Counted from the stretch's first letter, positions 8,676 to 17,248 are shown. The stretch is 64,000 nt of DNA from Flavobacterium ustbae (GCF_003946915.1 NZ_RPOC01000001.1:372001-436000); one strand, 5' to 3'. The notes: generated by a model not told the origin, from the letters alone. Numbers and translations: made by a program.

Positions 8676-9947
8676 TTAGTTTATAATATCAAATCCGCAG
8701 TAAGGACGTAAAACCTCTGGAATTACGATTCCTTCTGGAGTTTGGTAGTTTTCAATAATTCCAGCTAGAACCCGAGGAAGCGCTAATGAACTTCCGTTTA
8801 GCGTGTGTGCCAATTGGTTTTTTCCGTCTTTGTCTTTAAAACGTAATTTCAAGCGATTTGCTTGAAAAGTTTCAAAGTTAGAAACAGAACTAATTTCTAA
8901 CCAGCGGTCTTGTGCAGTAGAAAACACTTCAAAATCGTAAGTCAACGCAGATGTGAATCCCATATCGCCTCCGCAAAGACGTAAAATTCTATAAGGCAAT
9001 TTCAATTCTTGAAGAATATTTTTTACGTGTTCTACCATTCCGTCCAATGCGGCATAAGAATTGTCTGGATGCTCAACACGAACAATTTCTACTTTATCAA
9101 ACTGGTGCAAACGGTTTAATCCGCGTACGTGCGCTCCGTAAGAACCTGCTTCACGACGGAAACATGGCGTGTAAGCAGTATGCAAAACCGGCAATTCGCT
9201 TTCGTTCAAAATAACATCGCGGAATAAATTCGTTACTGGAACCTCAGCCGTAGGAATCAAATATAAATCATCTAAACCTGCGTGGTACATCTGTCCTTCT
9301 TTATCTGGCAATTGTCCTGTTCCGTAACCCGAAGCTTCGTTTACCAAATGAGGAACCTGAACTTCATTGTAACCTGCAGCGGTATTTTTGTCTAAAAAGT
9401 AGTTGATTAAAGCACGCTGTAAACGAGCTCCTTTTCCTTTGTAAACAGGAAATCCTGCTCCAGTGATTTTTACACCCAATTCAAAATCAATGATATCGTA
9501 TTTCTTTACCAATTCCCAGTGTGGCTGTGCGCCTTCGTGTAAAACTGGAATATCTCCTTCTTGGAAAACATTCAAATTATCATCTGGAGTTTTTCCTTCA
9601 GGAACAATATCTGCCGGAAGGTTTGGTAACGTGTATAATTTATTGGTCAACTCAACAGCCAAAGCTTCTGCTTTTTCGCTCAGTTCTTTACTTTTTTCTT
9701 TTAGTGAAACTGTTTTTTCTTTCAAGATTGCTGCTTTAGCTTTCTCACCAGCTTTCATCAATTCACCAATATCTTTGGACAATTTATTAGATTCTGATAA
9801 AGTATTGTCTAATTCCACTTGTGCAGCACGACGATTTTCGTCTAATTGAACCACTTCTTCAACAACGCTTTTAGCATCGATATTTCGTTTTGCTAAAGCT
9901 TTGATTACTTTCTCTTGATTTTCTCTAATAAATGCGATTTGTAACAT
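8676..9947 (-). CDS. serS: Serine--tRNA ligase
   Basis: Charges tRNA-Ser (and tRNA-Sec where present) with serine; class II synthetase. The 423 residues contain the N-terminal long coiled-coil arm that grips the tRNA variable arm (about residues 30-110, rich in Glu/Lys/Leu). The catalytic domain follows with motif 2 (CFRREAGSYGAHVRGLNRLH, about residues 262-281) and motif 3 (GSSLALPRVLAGIIENYQ, about 385-402). The length is typical (420-430). The ATG at 9947 follows a well-formed promoter at 9987-10014 with a ~35-nt leader. Confidence 0.97.
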   Translation of the reverse strand: MLQIAFIRENQEKVIKALAKRNIDAKSVVEEVVQLDENRRAAQVELDNTLSESNKLSKDIGELMKAGEKAKAAILKEKTVSLKEKSKELSEKAEALAVELTNKLYTLPNLPADIVPEGKTPDDNLNVFQEGDIPVLHEGAQPHWELVKKYDIIDFELGVKITGAGFPVYKGKGARLQRALINYFLDKNTAAGYNEVQVPHLVNEASGYGTGQLPDKEGQMYHAGLDDLYLIPTAEVPVTNLFRDVILNESELPVLHTAYTPCFRREAGSYGAHVRGLNRLHQFDKVEIVRVEHPDNSYAALDGMVEHVKNILQELKLPYRILRLCGGDMGFTSALTYDFEVFSTAQDRWLEISSVSNFETFQANRLKLRFKDKDGKNQLAHTLNGSSLALPRVLAGIIENYQTPEGIVIPEVLRPYCGFDIIN

Positions 9948-9986
9948 AGCTTGTTTTTTATAACTATTGTATTTTTATAACGGAAG

Positions 9987-10014
9987 CAAATTTAAGGAAA
10001 TGTTTGTTAACAAA
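9987..10014 (-). promoter_or_regulatory. serS promoter
   Basis: On the minus strand, TTTG (complement of 10011-10014) is followed after 16 nt by TAAATTTG (complement of 9987-9994). This is a good match to the Bacteroidota -33/-7 promoter (TTTG, then TANNTTTG). It would start transcription about 35 nt before the serS ATG. Confidence 0.7.
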
Positions 10015-10055
10015 AGGACAAACTTTTTCAGGAAAACCGAAATCTCCTATAAACG

Positions 10056-10082
10056 GCAAAAGCACTTCGAAAGTGCTCTTGC
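10056..10082 (-). terminator. Terminator of the 10106-11029 lipoprotein gene
   Basis: AGCACTT (10061-10067) pairs with AAGTGCT (10071-10077), and outer pairs GCAA/TTGC extend the stem with one mismatch. It lies 24 bp past the lipoprotein stop codon on the minus strand. Confidence 0.55.
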
Positions 10083-10105
10083 TATATTTTTAAATTTGTA
10101 ATGTT

Positions 10106-11029
10106 TTATTCTAAAAAACGATGTCTATCGTCTCTATGAAAAGCATAGTCTTTTCCGTTAAACTTTATCTTTTCAATCTCTTTTTTAATTTTCAAATCAC
10201 TCTTTTGTTCAATTCCATTTTCTAAATCATCTTCTACGGCTTCTTCATAAGAAAACTTTTTGGTGATAATAAGATCAAAACAACCATTGGTTTTATGGTC
10301 AGAAAAACTCATTCCGGTTTCTAAGGTTTCTATTTGAAAAGTCCCGCTTCCGTTAGAATCGCCATTGGTCAATTGAATCGGATATTCGTATAAAAGCTTT
10401 ACAATTTCTTTATCGCCCAAAGTAACCATTGTAAATTTTTGTTCTGAATACAATACAATCCGGCTACTTGCTTTTGCTTCAGTATAAAAAGCAATGGCCG
10501 GTGTTTTTTCGTTTAGAAATATCAGGTCTTTTAAAATATGTGACTTCGAAAACTGAATCGCTTCATTATCATAATAACCTAAATTCTCGTCAAATTCTTC
10601 AGCAATAATGCTTCCGTCTTCTCGATTTACAAATAAATACTTTCGCTGAAAATAATCTCCAAGCTCTTCATCATTGTCGTTTGTTCTAAAGGCTTTTTTA
10701 TCGTGCGCCACGGTTGTGAGAATAAAAAAGGTAGTTTGATTGTTATAATTGATCGAACTTGACTCTTTTATTTTAATATCTGAATATTTGATTTTGAGAT
10801 TTGAGGCTACTTTGGAGAGCAGCTGTAGATTCATTTCTTTAGAATCTTCAATTTCATCCAGATTTTTAAAAATGAGTTTTTTTATGTGATTTTTATTCAC
10901 ACCAAGATTGGCTTCGGTTTGCGAAAGCAGTTCTTGATACTGAGCTTCTGCTTCGTTTGGAACTTTTTCATTTTTCCCGCAGGAAAACAAAAACATCAAA
11001 ACACCGCTCAAAAGAATTGTTTTTTTCAT
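10106..11029 (-). CDS. Hypothetical lipoprotein
   Basis: A 307-residue protein with a lipoprotein signal (MKKTILLSGVLMFLFSC, lipidated Cys about residue 17), so it is membrane-anchored outside the cytoplasm. The mature part is a mix of strands and charged helices with no motif I recognise. It ends in a basic, His/Arg-rich tail (FHRDDRHRFLE). It stands alone, with its own terminator downstream at 10056-10082. Function unknown. Confidence 0.75.
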   Translation of the reverse strand: MKKTILLSGVLMFLFSCGKNEKVPNEAEAQYQELLSQTEANLGVNKNHIKKLIFKNLDEIEDSKEMNLQLLSKVASNLKIKYSDIKIKESSSINYNNQTTFFILTTVAHDKKAFRTNDNDEELGDYFQRKYLFVNREDGSIIAEEFDENLGYYDNEAIQFSKSHILKDLIFLNEKTPAIAFYTEAKASSRIVLYSEQKFTMVTLGDKEIVKLLYEYPIQLTNGDSNGSGTFQIETLETGMSFSDHKTNGCFDLIITKKFSYEEAVEDDLENGIEQKSDLKIKKEIEKIKFNGKDYAFHRDDRHRFLE

Positions 11030-11104
11030 AGGCTTTGGTTTGTTAGAAATTTAGGGCATTCAAATATATAATTTTCTTACAAACCATAGCAAAAAAAATA
11101 AAAA

Positions 11105-11644
11105 CTAATCTCTCTTAATTTCGTGGCCTACAAACTCTTCCAGTGTTTTAAACATTTCTTCGACCGAAAGCACTTCAGTATCTGGATGCGATTTTAGAAA
11201 CGAAGCATTCAATTCGGCTAAATTTTCGTCTAATTCAAAATAAGCATTGTTGTTAAGCAAATCTCTGAAAGCGCTTGGAACATCGTATTTTTCTTTTAGA
11301 AATTTCCCTAATTTGATGTTGCTCTGCAAACGCAGTTTACGGCATTGTTCTTTAAACAGCTCTAAATGTTGCTCTGCACCAATTAAGGACAAACCTTCTT
11401 CAATTAATTCATTCAATTCTTTATTCCAACCAGAATCGTAAACGAATTTCGAAAAATTCCCTTCTGCATATTTAGAAGCATAAAAATCTAAATAGTAACT
11501 CATTAAGGCGTCTTCGTGAATCAAGTCGTCGTCTATTTTTTCTTCACGCATTAAATTGATTACCGAAATATTCGAATTTACAACGTCTTGCGGATTTTCA
11601 CTATTTGCCGCCGTTTCTGAAATTATGATTTTACCGAATTCCAT
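11105..11644 (-). CDS. DMP19 (DUF4375)-like protein
   Basis: A 179-residue acidic cytoplasmic protein. The stretch MSYYLDFYASKYAEGNFSKFVYDSGW (from about residue 48) resembles the core of DMP19/DUF4375 proteins, where an aromatic-rich helix is followed by a G-F-x-Q/K-F-V/F-x-N/D-S-G pattern. DMP19 of Neisseria is a DNA-mimic protein (family knowledge), and the strong net acidity here is consistent with that fold. Whether it mimics DNA is inference. It reads leftward, 75 bp upstream of the lipoprotein gene and separately spaced. Confidence 0.6.
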   Translation of the reverse strand: MEFGKIIISETAANSENPQDVVNSNISVINLMREEKIDDDLIHEDALMSYYLDFYASKYAEGNFSKFVYDSGWNKELNELIEEGLSLIGAEQHLELFKEQCRKLRLQSNIKLGKFLKEKYDVPSAFRDLLNNNAYFELDENLAELNASFLKSHPDTEVLSVEEMFKTLEEFVGHEIKRD

Positions 11645-11882
11645 TTGAGTTTTTATTTAAAATTGTTTTGCAAAGTTGGGGGAAATAATAATATAAATGA
11701 GTAGAAATTAAAGTTTTTGAGAGATTTCGGTAACCTTTTACAATCTTTAATCAAAATTAACGTTATCTTTATCTAATAAAAGATGCTGATAAAACTAAAC
11801 ACCTTTAACGCAACTATTTGGATAAAATGCATCTGTTATATAGAAAGCTTTAAATAAAGTTTTCACAACCAAAACCAAAGTC

Positions 11883-12332
11883 ATGAAACGGATTATCCTA
11901 ATATTTAGCATTCTGCTAGCTTTAACAAGTTGCGAAAATGACGATTTGCCAAACTCTGACGTGCAATATTCGCTTGTAGCAAAAGGAGATTCTTTTCCTA
12001 ATGACGAAAGTATTGCACCAAGACATTTAATCATAAAAGATCAAAAAGCTTGGGATAATTTAATGGCAGAAATGAACGTTTCTACAAATTTATCTAAAGA
12101 TTTTAAAGAAACTAATATAGATTTTAGCCGATACCAAGTTATTGCCGTTATTGATAAAACCCAAAATACAGAAGGACATTCGATAGATATTGTCAAAATT
12201 TCCGAAAATCGAAACACCATAATTGTAACAGTCGAAAAGCTAAAAAATGGCAATAGCACTTTAAAATTATCAAGACCTTACGACATTATAAAAACAGACA
12301 AAACAGATAAGAAAGTTATTTTTGAACAATAA
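11883..12332 (+). CDS. Lipoprotein with PrcB-like C-terminal domain
   Basis: A 149-residue lipoprotein (signal MKRIILIFSILLALTSC, Cys about residue 17). After a short linker, residues about 45-149 follow the PrcB_C pattern: a strand ending in IKDQKAWDNLMAEM, then IDFSRYQVIAVIDK, and two strands ending in the repeated I-V-T-V-E pattern. PrcB of Treponema is part of the dentilisin protease complex (family knowledge), but no protease partner is nearby here, so a general ligand-binding role is more likely. A strong terminator follows at 12378-12414. Confidence 0.65.
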   Translation: MKRIILIFSILLALTSCENDDLPNSDVQYSLVAKGDSFPNDESIAPRHLIIKDQKAWDNLMAEMNVSTNLSKDFKETNIDFSRYQVIAVIDKTQNTEGHSIDIVKISENRNTIIVTVEKLKNGNSTLKLSRPYDIIKTDKTDKKVIFEQ

Positions 12333-12377
12333 TCTTATCAGAACAAAATCTCAACTGCTTATTTAAAAATATTTTTG

Positions 12378-12414
12378 ATTGCCTCCAGTTTTGGCTGGAG
12401 GCAATTATTTTTTA
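12378..12414 (+). terminator. Rho-independent terminator
   Basis: An 11-bp stem ATTGCCTCCAG/CTGGAGGCAAT (12378-12388 and 12395-12405) with a 6-nt loop is followed by TATTTTTTA. It lies 46 bp past the PrcB-like lipoprotein stop. Confidence 0.85.
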
Positions 12415-12589
12415 ATCGTGAGCAATACTATTTCTTTTCCTTCGAAGTTTTTTTGTGATTTCGAAAACAAATCTTTAATCGAAAAGTAATATTAAAATAA
12501 TCCTCGAAATATAAATCCGTCCGTTAAATACCAGAATAAACCGTAATTTTATTCCATCTAAAATAGATTTAGCGGCAAAACAGAAAAAT

Positions 12590-13492
12590 ATGAAAGAACG
12601 AAAAGCATTAGAATATTATGTTTTAGACGTATTCTCAAACGAAAGTTATAAAGGAAATCCGCTTTCGGTTGTTTTTACAGATGGAAATTTAAAATTAGAA
12701 GCTTATCAAGACATTTCTAAAGAGTTTGGCTATTCTGAAACCTCTTTTGTCTATTATTCCTCGCGAGAAAAAGCACTTGTAGTTCGTTCGTTTACCCCAA
12801 CTGGAATCGAAATTGATGGCGCAGGCCACAATCTATTAGGTGCGGTCTGTGGCGCTCTACTAAAAGAGATGCCTATATTTGATGAACAAAACGAAAGTGA
12901 ATTATTTGTAATAATGAACCATTCGGCAATTCCTATAACGGTAAGTTTTGATGCCGATACGCGATATCCATTGGTTCAAATGCATCAAAAATCGGCAGTA
13001 ATTAAACAAGAAATCCCAACGTATAGAATTGCTGTCGCTCTGGGTTTAAAGATTGAAGATTTAGATGTCAATTCTTTTGTGCCAACCATAGTTAAAACAG
13101 AAGTCGCGCACACGATGGTTCCTATAAAAAACAGTCAAATCTTGAACAGCTTTGTTCCAGACAATCAGCTTTTAATCGAAATCTCTAAAGAGTATAATTC
13201 TGAAGGATTTTATTGTTTCGCTCCAGCTGATGAAGGTCAAGACCACATAGTTGAGACGAGATTCTTTAACCCTATAATCGGAATAAATGAAGATCCGGCT
13301 ACAGGAACAGCAGCGGGTTCTCTAATTGGTTTTTTAACACAGAAGAAATTTACTAAATCGGACAAAGAATATAAAATTCTTCAAGGCGTAAAATTAAAAC
13401 AAGCCTCTATTATTGAAGTTATGAATCGTGAAGAAGATATTTTGGTTGGTGGGTCTTCGATTATTACGATGAAGGGGCAACTTTATATATAA
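12590..13492 (+). CDS. PhzF family isomerase-like protein
   Basis: A 300-residue member of the PhzF/diaminopimelate-epimerase-like fold. Signs are the N-terminal YVLDVFSNESYKGNPLSVVF (about residues 9-28), the active-site region FGYSETSFV, and the C-terminal INEDPATGTAAGSLIGFL (about residues 228-245), all family hallmarks. PhzF itself isomerises a phenazine precursor, but no phenazine genes are near, so the substrate is unknown. The gene stands alone; the ATG at 12590 fits the conserved N-terminus. Confidence 0.88.
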   Translation: MKERKALEYYVLDVFSNESYKGNPLSVVFTDGNLKLEAYQDISKEFGYSETSFVYYSSREKALVVRSFTPTGIEIDGAGHNLLGAVCGALLKEMPIFDEQNESELFVIMNHSAIPITVSFDADTRYPLVQMHQKSAVIKQEIPTYRIAVALGLKIEDLDVNSFVPTIVKTEVAHTMVPIKNSQILNSFVPDNQLLIEISKEYNSEGFYCFAPADEGQDHIVETRFFNPIIGINEDPATGTAAGSLIGFLTQKKFTKSDKEYKILQGVKLKQASIIEVMNREEDILVGGSSIITMKGQLYI

Positions 13493-13553
13493 GTAAAAAG
13501 TAGAATTATAATAGAATTGTAACTATCTTATTTTATTGAGAAAGCTTTAATCA

Positions 13554-13586
13554 TAAAAAAAGACAGCCCATTTTTCTGAACTGTCT
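13554..13586. terminator. Convergent terminator hairpin
   Basis: AGACAG (13561-13566) pairs with CTGTCT (13581-13586). The run of seven A on the left gives a T tract on the minus strand. It sits between the converging PhzF-like gene (+) and the lipoprotein at 13608-14081 (-), and best serves the latter. Confidence 0.6.
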
Positions 13587-13607
13587 CTCTAAAATTATTT
13601 TTATCTT

Positions 13608-14081
13608 TTAAAATTTAGATATACTGAAACTTCCATCAGTTACTTCATATTTTTTTTCATTCTTAGTATCTGAAAAATTAAATGTTCCTTCAATTTTTTT
13701 ATCATTATTTACTGTTATATTTATCGTTCCTGACTTTACATCTACATTATTAAATTCAGGCATGAAACTAAAAGTGATACGATACGTTGTAGTAAGATTT
13801 GACAAATCATAGACTACGGGGTGACTTCCAACTTCTGCATTTAGTGGTAACCATAAGGAAAGTTTTTTATAAGTATCATCAATTCCCTCACTAACCATAA
13901 TATTCATTGAGTTAGAAATAAGAATAGCGGGCTCAAAAGAATAATTTTTTCCTTCATACTTGAATTTCACAAAATCATTTTGTGGTAAACTCTCTTCTGA
14001 ATCATTACTGCTACATGACGACGATAATACTAATGCAAAAACAGCAATAGCAAAAAACAAGATTTTTTTTAAATTTTTCAT
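13608..14081 (-). CDS. Hypothetical lipoprotein (DUF6252-like)
   Basis: A 157-residue lipoprotein with signal MKNLKKILFFAIAVFALVLS and lipidated Cys near residue 23 (SSSCSSND). The mature part looks all-beta: FVKFKYEGKNYSFEP, then alternating strands, then SGTINITVNNDKKIEGTFNF and a final TDGSFSISKF. This resembles the DUF6252-type lipoproteins common in Flavobacterium, which pair a short ligand-like strand with a GTF(N/S)F repeat. No catalytic residues are evident; function is unknown. Confidence 0.7.
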   Translation of the reverse strand: MKNLKKILFFAIAVFALVLSSSCSSNDSEESLPQNDFVKFKYEGKNYSFEPAILISNSMNIMVSEGIDDTYKKLSLWLPLNAEVGSHPVVYDLSNLTTTYRITFSFMPEFNNVDVKSGTINITVNNDKKIEGTFNFSDTKNEKKYEVTDGSFSISKF

Positions 14082-14170
14082 AATTGGCTTTTATTAAATT
14101 AATGGATAAATATAGAAGAATTTTATTACAATTTAATAGTGCACAAATTTTAATCATTCTTAAAACAAAA

Positions 14171-14196
14171 AAACCGCATCCTTCCGGATACGGTTT
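14171..14196 (-). terminator. Terminator of the CDGSH gene
   Basis: AAACCGCATCC/GGATACGGTTT with one mismatch and a 4-nt loop. On the minus strand it ends in a long T tract. It lies 25 bp past the CDGSH protein stop. Confidence 0.8.
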
Positions 14197-14221
14197 AAAA
14201 TATTTAAAACTAAAGAAGTTC

Positions 14222-14449
14222 TTAGTTCGTTTTCATCGGCGGTAAATCGAATGCAATTGAATCGTGTTCGAAGTTATTTCTGTGTGCTCCATCGCAAAAT
14301 GGCTTGTTTGAAGAATGTCCGCAACGGCAAAGTCCCAATGCAGATCTTCCTTGTAATCCGTAAAGTGCTCCTTCTGGATCCATGATTTCAAAATCTCCTT
14401 CAATTTTGATAGATCCGTTTTTATTGATGATTAATTTCGTCTTGCTCAT
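14222..14449 (-). CDS. CDGSH iron-sulfur domain protein
   Basis: A 75-residue protein carrying CRCGHSSNKPFCDGAH (about residues 41-56), the CDGSH/mitoNEET-type motif that binds a redox-active [2Fe-2S] cluster through three Cys and one His. The N-terminal part (LIINKNGSIKIEGDFEI, then DPEGALYGLQGRSALGLC) is usual for bacterial single-domain versions. It may act in electron or cluster transfer (family knowledge). It is a single gene with its own terminator. Start ATG at 14449. Confidence 0.9.
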   Translation of the reverse strand: MSKTKLIINKNGSIKIEGDFEIMDPEGALYGLQGRSALGLCRCGHSSNKPFCDGAHRNNFEHDSIAFDLPPMKTN

Positions 14450-14560
14450 AAATTTGTTTTTTTTTCGGCTGCAAAGGTTGCGAAATATATTGGCATTTAT
14501 AAGCGATGATCGTAGTTTAAACTGGTTCTACTTTAGGAAGAATTCCATAGAGATTCGCTA

Positions 14561-14930
14561 AGTTTTGTTTCCCGCAGATTGAGCGGATTTGGCAGATATT
14601 AGATACGAATAAAATCTCTTATCTGCTAAATCTGCGGGAGAAAAAATTAACCGTTTGGGCTTTCTCCCTCGTTACTTTCTTTTGTTCATTCATTTTTGTG
14701 ATTATCTCTTTCAATTTTAAGGCTCTTTCTTTTTTAATTGCAGAGCGAAGTTTTGTTTCCCGCAGATTGAGCAGATTTGGCAGATATTAGATCACGAATA
14801 AAATCTCTTTAATCTGCTAAATCTGCGGGAGAAAAAATTAACCATTTTGACTTTCTCCCTCGTTACTTTTCTTTTGCTCATTCATTTTTCTGATTATCTC
14901 TTTCAGTTTTAAGGCTCTTTCTTTTTTCTC
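14561..14930. repeat. 188-bp tandem duplication covering a gene 3' end
   Basis: Copy 1 runs from 14561 to about 14742 and copy 2 from 14749 to about 14930, an offset of 188 bp. Each starts with AGTTTTGTTTCCCGCAGATT, contains a long hairpin (CCCGCAGATT...AATCTGCGGG) and then the minus-strand 3' end of the gene at 14838-15014. Copy 1 is therefore a detached, slightly diverged duplicate of the last ~30 codons. It breaks off at the AAGGCTCTTTCTTTTTT stretch. This accounts for the non-coding stretch 14450-14837. Confidence 0.85.
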
Positions 14931-15014
14931 TTCTTGGACTTTGGCTTTTTTACGCTTTAGCAATTTGGTATGCAAAGCTTTATTTTTTGAATCTTTTTGA
15001 GGTCCTTTTGCCAT
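14838..15014 (-). CDS. Small Lys/Glu-rich protein
   Basis: A 58-residue, very basic protein (MAKGPQKDSKNKALHTKLLK...), mostly one predicted charged helix (KKAKVQEEKKERALKLKEII). I chose the ATG at 15012-15014, because the eight upstream codons (MYYSKLIV) look like leader. Similar short Lys-rich proteins of unknown role are common in Flavobacteriaceae; nucleic-acid binding is a guess from charge. Its last ~30 codons are duplicated downstream at 14561-14742. Confidence 0.55.
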   Translation of the reverse strand: MAKGPQKDSKNKALHTKLLKRKKAKVQEEKKERALKLKEIIRKMNEQKKSNEGESQNG

Positions 15015-15140
15015 AACTATCAATTTTGAATAGTACAAAGATAGGTGTTATAATGTTTTTGACACGAAAGCATTAAGATGCAAAGTTTTCTTCTATATTA
15101 CAATTAAAATAATCTCGCAAAGGCGCGAAGTCGCAAAGTT

Positions 15141-15176
15141 TGTCAGGCTGAGCGTCCCGAGAATTCGGGAGAAGCC
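15141..15176. repeat. Single arm of REPIN-like family D
   Basis: A 36-bp arm, TGTCAGGCTGAGCGTCCCGA followed by GAATTCGGGAGAAGCC, holding the palindrome TCCCGAGAATTCGGGA at 15155-15170. It is the exact reverse complement of the right arm of the doublet at 17091-17185. It lies within the repeat-rich stretch 15039-15342, which otherwise holds decayed copies of GCCACGAAGACACTAAGACG-type sequence and no gene. Confidence 0.85.
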
Positions 15177-15228
15177 TGCACAGTGATTCAGCGATTTTGC
15201 CACGAAGACACTAAGACGCAAAGTTTTG

Positions 15229-15284
15229 TTTGCCACAGATTGAAAAGATTAAAAATGATTTTTTTACAAAGTGTTTTAAAATGA
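15229..15284. repeat. 56-bp inverted repeat, left copy
   Basis: Begins TTTGCCACAGATTGAAAAGA and ends GTGTTTTAAAATGAA. It is nearly identical, in inverted orientation, to 17193-17248 on the other side of the GH43 gene, with only a few differences. Confidence 0.8.
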
Positions 15285-15342
15285 ATCCCAAAACTTTGCG
15301 AGATTAAAAAACTTCGCGCCTTAGTGTCTTCGTGGCAAAACC

Positions 15343-16845
15343 TTATAGTGCCTTATAAACAAAATTCTTAAACGTCACGCTTCCTTTTCCTATTGAACAA
15401 AGACCAATTCTTAAACCTAAGAAACCACTCAAAACATTATGATTGTAACCTGAAACTTCTACCGAGTTTTCAATCTTTTTCCAATCTTTTCCATCAATGC
15501 TGTAGAACATATCTACCGTATTTTTAATATTTTTAAGTTTAAGAAAGACTTTGCGTTTGTGTGTATCTTTTTCCGTTGGAAACTGCCATCCTCTCAAGTT
15601 GGCTAGAATGTTGTTTTGATCTGCTAATATTCCAGAATAATATTGTTTATCATAAAAAAGCACCAATCCGCCAGTCGCATCACCTTCAATTTCCATTTCA
15701 ACCTCAGCAGAATACGAATGTCCGCCAGGAACAACCACAAGCGGCGAACTGTTTCCTACTCCATCACCTTTTCCTTGTATGGTCAAAGAATTATTAGCAA
15801 CTTTAAATCTCGAATTTTCAACCCCGTTATAAAACTTCCATTGTGGCTTTAAAGAAGTGCCATTAAAATTGTCGCTTAAAGAAAATTCTGGAAGCCTCTT
15901 CCCTTCTGGTTTTGCAATTGGTTTATCGGTTTCTATTCCGTTTGGAATTTTGTACCAGCCGTCTTTTGTCCATTCTACAGGTTGCAATAAAGTCTGGCGT
16001 CCGAGATTGTAATAGCCATTTTCATAACCGTGAAAAATCATCCACCATTTTCCGTTTGCATCTTCAAAAACGGTGCTGTGTCCTTTTGACCACCAAGTTT
16101 CAGAACTGCTATTTGTTCGAACAACGGGATTATGCGGTGAATTTTCCCAAGGCCCTAAAGGCGATTTTGATCGTGCTGAAATTACCATATGGCTTGTCGC
16201 TGGACCTGCAGTTCCTCCTTCGGCAACGGTTAAATAATAATATTCTCCTCTTTTGAATAATTTCGGACCTTCCATACAAAAGCATTCGATACTCCATTCG
16301 CGCGGAATTTTCCAGCCATCGTAAACATGTTTTAGTTCGCTCGTTACCGAAAGTCCGTCTTTTGAAAGTGCAACATAACCTCCGTTACTGAAATACAAAA
16401 ATCGATTCCCTTTATCATCGGTAACATGTCCAGGATCGATATTTCCAATTTTCAAATCTACAGGTTCACTCCATGGACCGTTTATAGAATCGGCTGTTAC
16501 GACAAAATTGGTGTTATTCGCCGGAAAATAGATGTAATACTTATTGTTGTATTTAATTAAATCTGGAGCCCAAACAGCTCCTACATATTTATGAAGCGCA
16601 TTGGTTACGGGTTCCCAATTCATTAAATCGGTCGAATGCCAGATTAAAAGTCCCGGATAATAATCGAAAGAAGAATGCACAACGTAATAGTCTTTTCCGT
16701 CGCGCAGCAAACTCGGATCGGGATAATCGCCTGCAAAAATCGGATTATTGAATTTGTTTTCTTTTAAAATTTTGTCGGATTGTGATTGCGAATTGACTGA
16801 AAACACAATTAATAGAAATAAAACGGAAAGGTATATTTTGTTCAT
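15343..16845 (-). CDS. Glycoside hydrolase family 43 protein
   Basis: A secreted glycosidase, probably cutting arabinose- or xylose-containing plant glycans (family knowledge; substrate not readable). A signal peptide covers about residues 1-19 (MNKIYLSVLFLLIVFSVNSQ). A five-bladed propeller follows, with the general base in AGDYPDPSLLRDG, the pKa-tuning Asp in NIDPGHVTDD and the acid Glu in CMEGPKLF. The C-terminal ~180 residues form a beta-sandwich module as in GH43 xylosidases. I chose the ATG at 16843-16845 since the signal peptide starts there; an upstream in-frame ATG at 16893 adds 16 unlikely residues. No transporter or regulator gene is nearby. Confidence 0.9.
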   Translation of the reverse strand: MNKIYLSVLFLLIVFSVNSQSQSDKILKENKFNNPIFAGDYPDPSLLRDGKDYYVVHSSFDYYPGLLIWHSTDLMNWEPVTNALHKYVGAVWAPDLIKYNNKYYIYFPANNTNFVVTADSINGPWSEPVDLKIGNIDPGHVTDDKGNRFLYFSNGGYVALSKDGLSVTSELKHVYDGWKIPREWSIECFCMEGPKLFKRGEYYYLTVAEGGTAGPATSHMVISARSKSPLGPWENSPHNPVVRTNSSSETWWSKGHSTVFEDANGKWWMIFHGYENGYYNLGRQTLLQPVEWTKDGWYKIPNGIETDKPIAKPEGKRLPEFSLSDNFNGTSLKPQWKFYNGVENSRFKVANNSLTIQGKGDGVGNSSPLVVVPGGHSYSAEVEMEIEGDATGGLVLFYDKQYYSGILADQNNILANLRGWQFPTEKDTHKRKVFLKLKNIKNTVDMFYSIDGKDWKKIENSVEVSGYNHNVLSGFLGLRIGLCSIGKGSVTFKNFVYKAL

Positions 16846-17090
16846 TTGAAGTTGGTTTTGATATTTTTTTTCAAATATAGTCAAAAAGACCATAAGATAA
16901 TTGTTTCACAGAGATGCACGAAGGTTTTCTCCGAGATTCGCAAAGTTTCTTTATTAAGACCGCAGAAAAAATCTCGCAAAGACGCAAAGGCGCAAAGTTT
17001 TTCTTTTTATGCTTTTGCCACAAAGACGCTAAGGCACGAAGCTTTTTAAAACTCACAAAATGTGAAGCCGCAAAGTTTTTCATTATGTTT

Positions 17091-17185
17091 TGTCAGGCGG
17101 AGTGTCCCGAGAATTCGGGAGAAGCCACGTTTGCTGAATCAATGGGTGGGGCTTCTCCCGAATTCTCGGGACGCTCAGCCTGACA
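17091..17185. repeat. REPIN-like inverted doublet (family D)
   Basis: Two ~36-bp arms in inverted orientation, TGTCAGGCGGAGTGTCCCGA... and ...TCGGGACGCTCAGCCTGACA, flank a ~22-bp spacer. Each arm has its own palindrome (17105-17120 and 17156-17171). The right arm is identical to the lone arm at 15141-15176. The surrounding 16846-17386 stretch has no gene, only this element, the inverted 56-bp copy at 17193-17248, and decayed AAGACGCAAAGGCGCAAAG-type repeats. Confidence 0.85.
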
Positions 17186-17192
17186 ATGTTGG

Positions 17193-17248
17193 TTCATTTT
17201 AAAACACTTCGTAAAAAAATCATTTTAATCTTTTCAATCTGTGGCAAA
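17193..17248. repeat. 56-bp inverted repeat, right copy
   Basis: Begins TTCATTTTAAAACACTTCGT and ends CAATCTGTGGCAAA. It is the near-perfect reverse complement of 15229-15284. The two copies bracket GH43 and the family D repeats, but repeat order on the two sides is not a mirror image, so this is not a simple transposon end pair. Confidence 0.8.

Noticed and set aside
16914..17183. Plus-strand ORF of 89 codons after the GH43 gene
   Set aside because: It runs straight through the family D palindrome doublet and decayed repeat sequence, and its product has no recognisable fold; an open frame in repeat DNA is enough to explain it.
15229..17248. GH43 gene as a composite transposon between 56-bp inverted repeats
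   Set aside because: No transposase lies between or beside the repeats, no target-site duplication is visible, and the block order on the two sides is not mirrored; the repeats look like independent dispersed copies.
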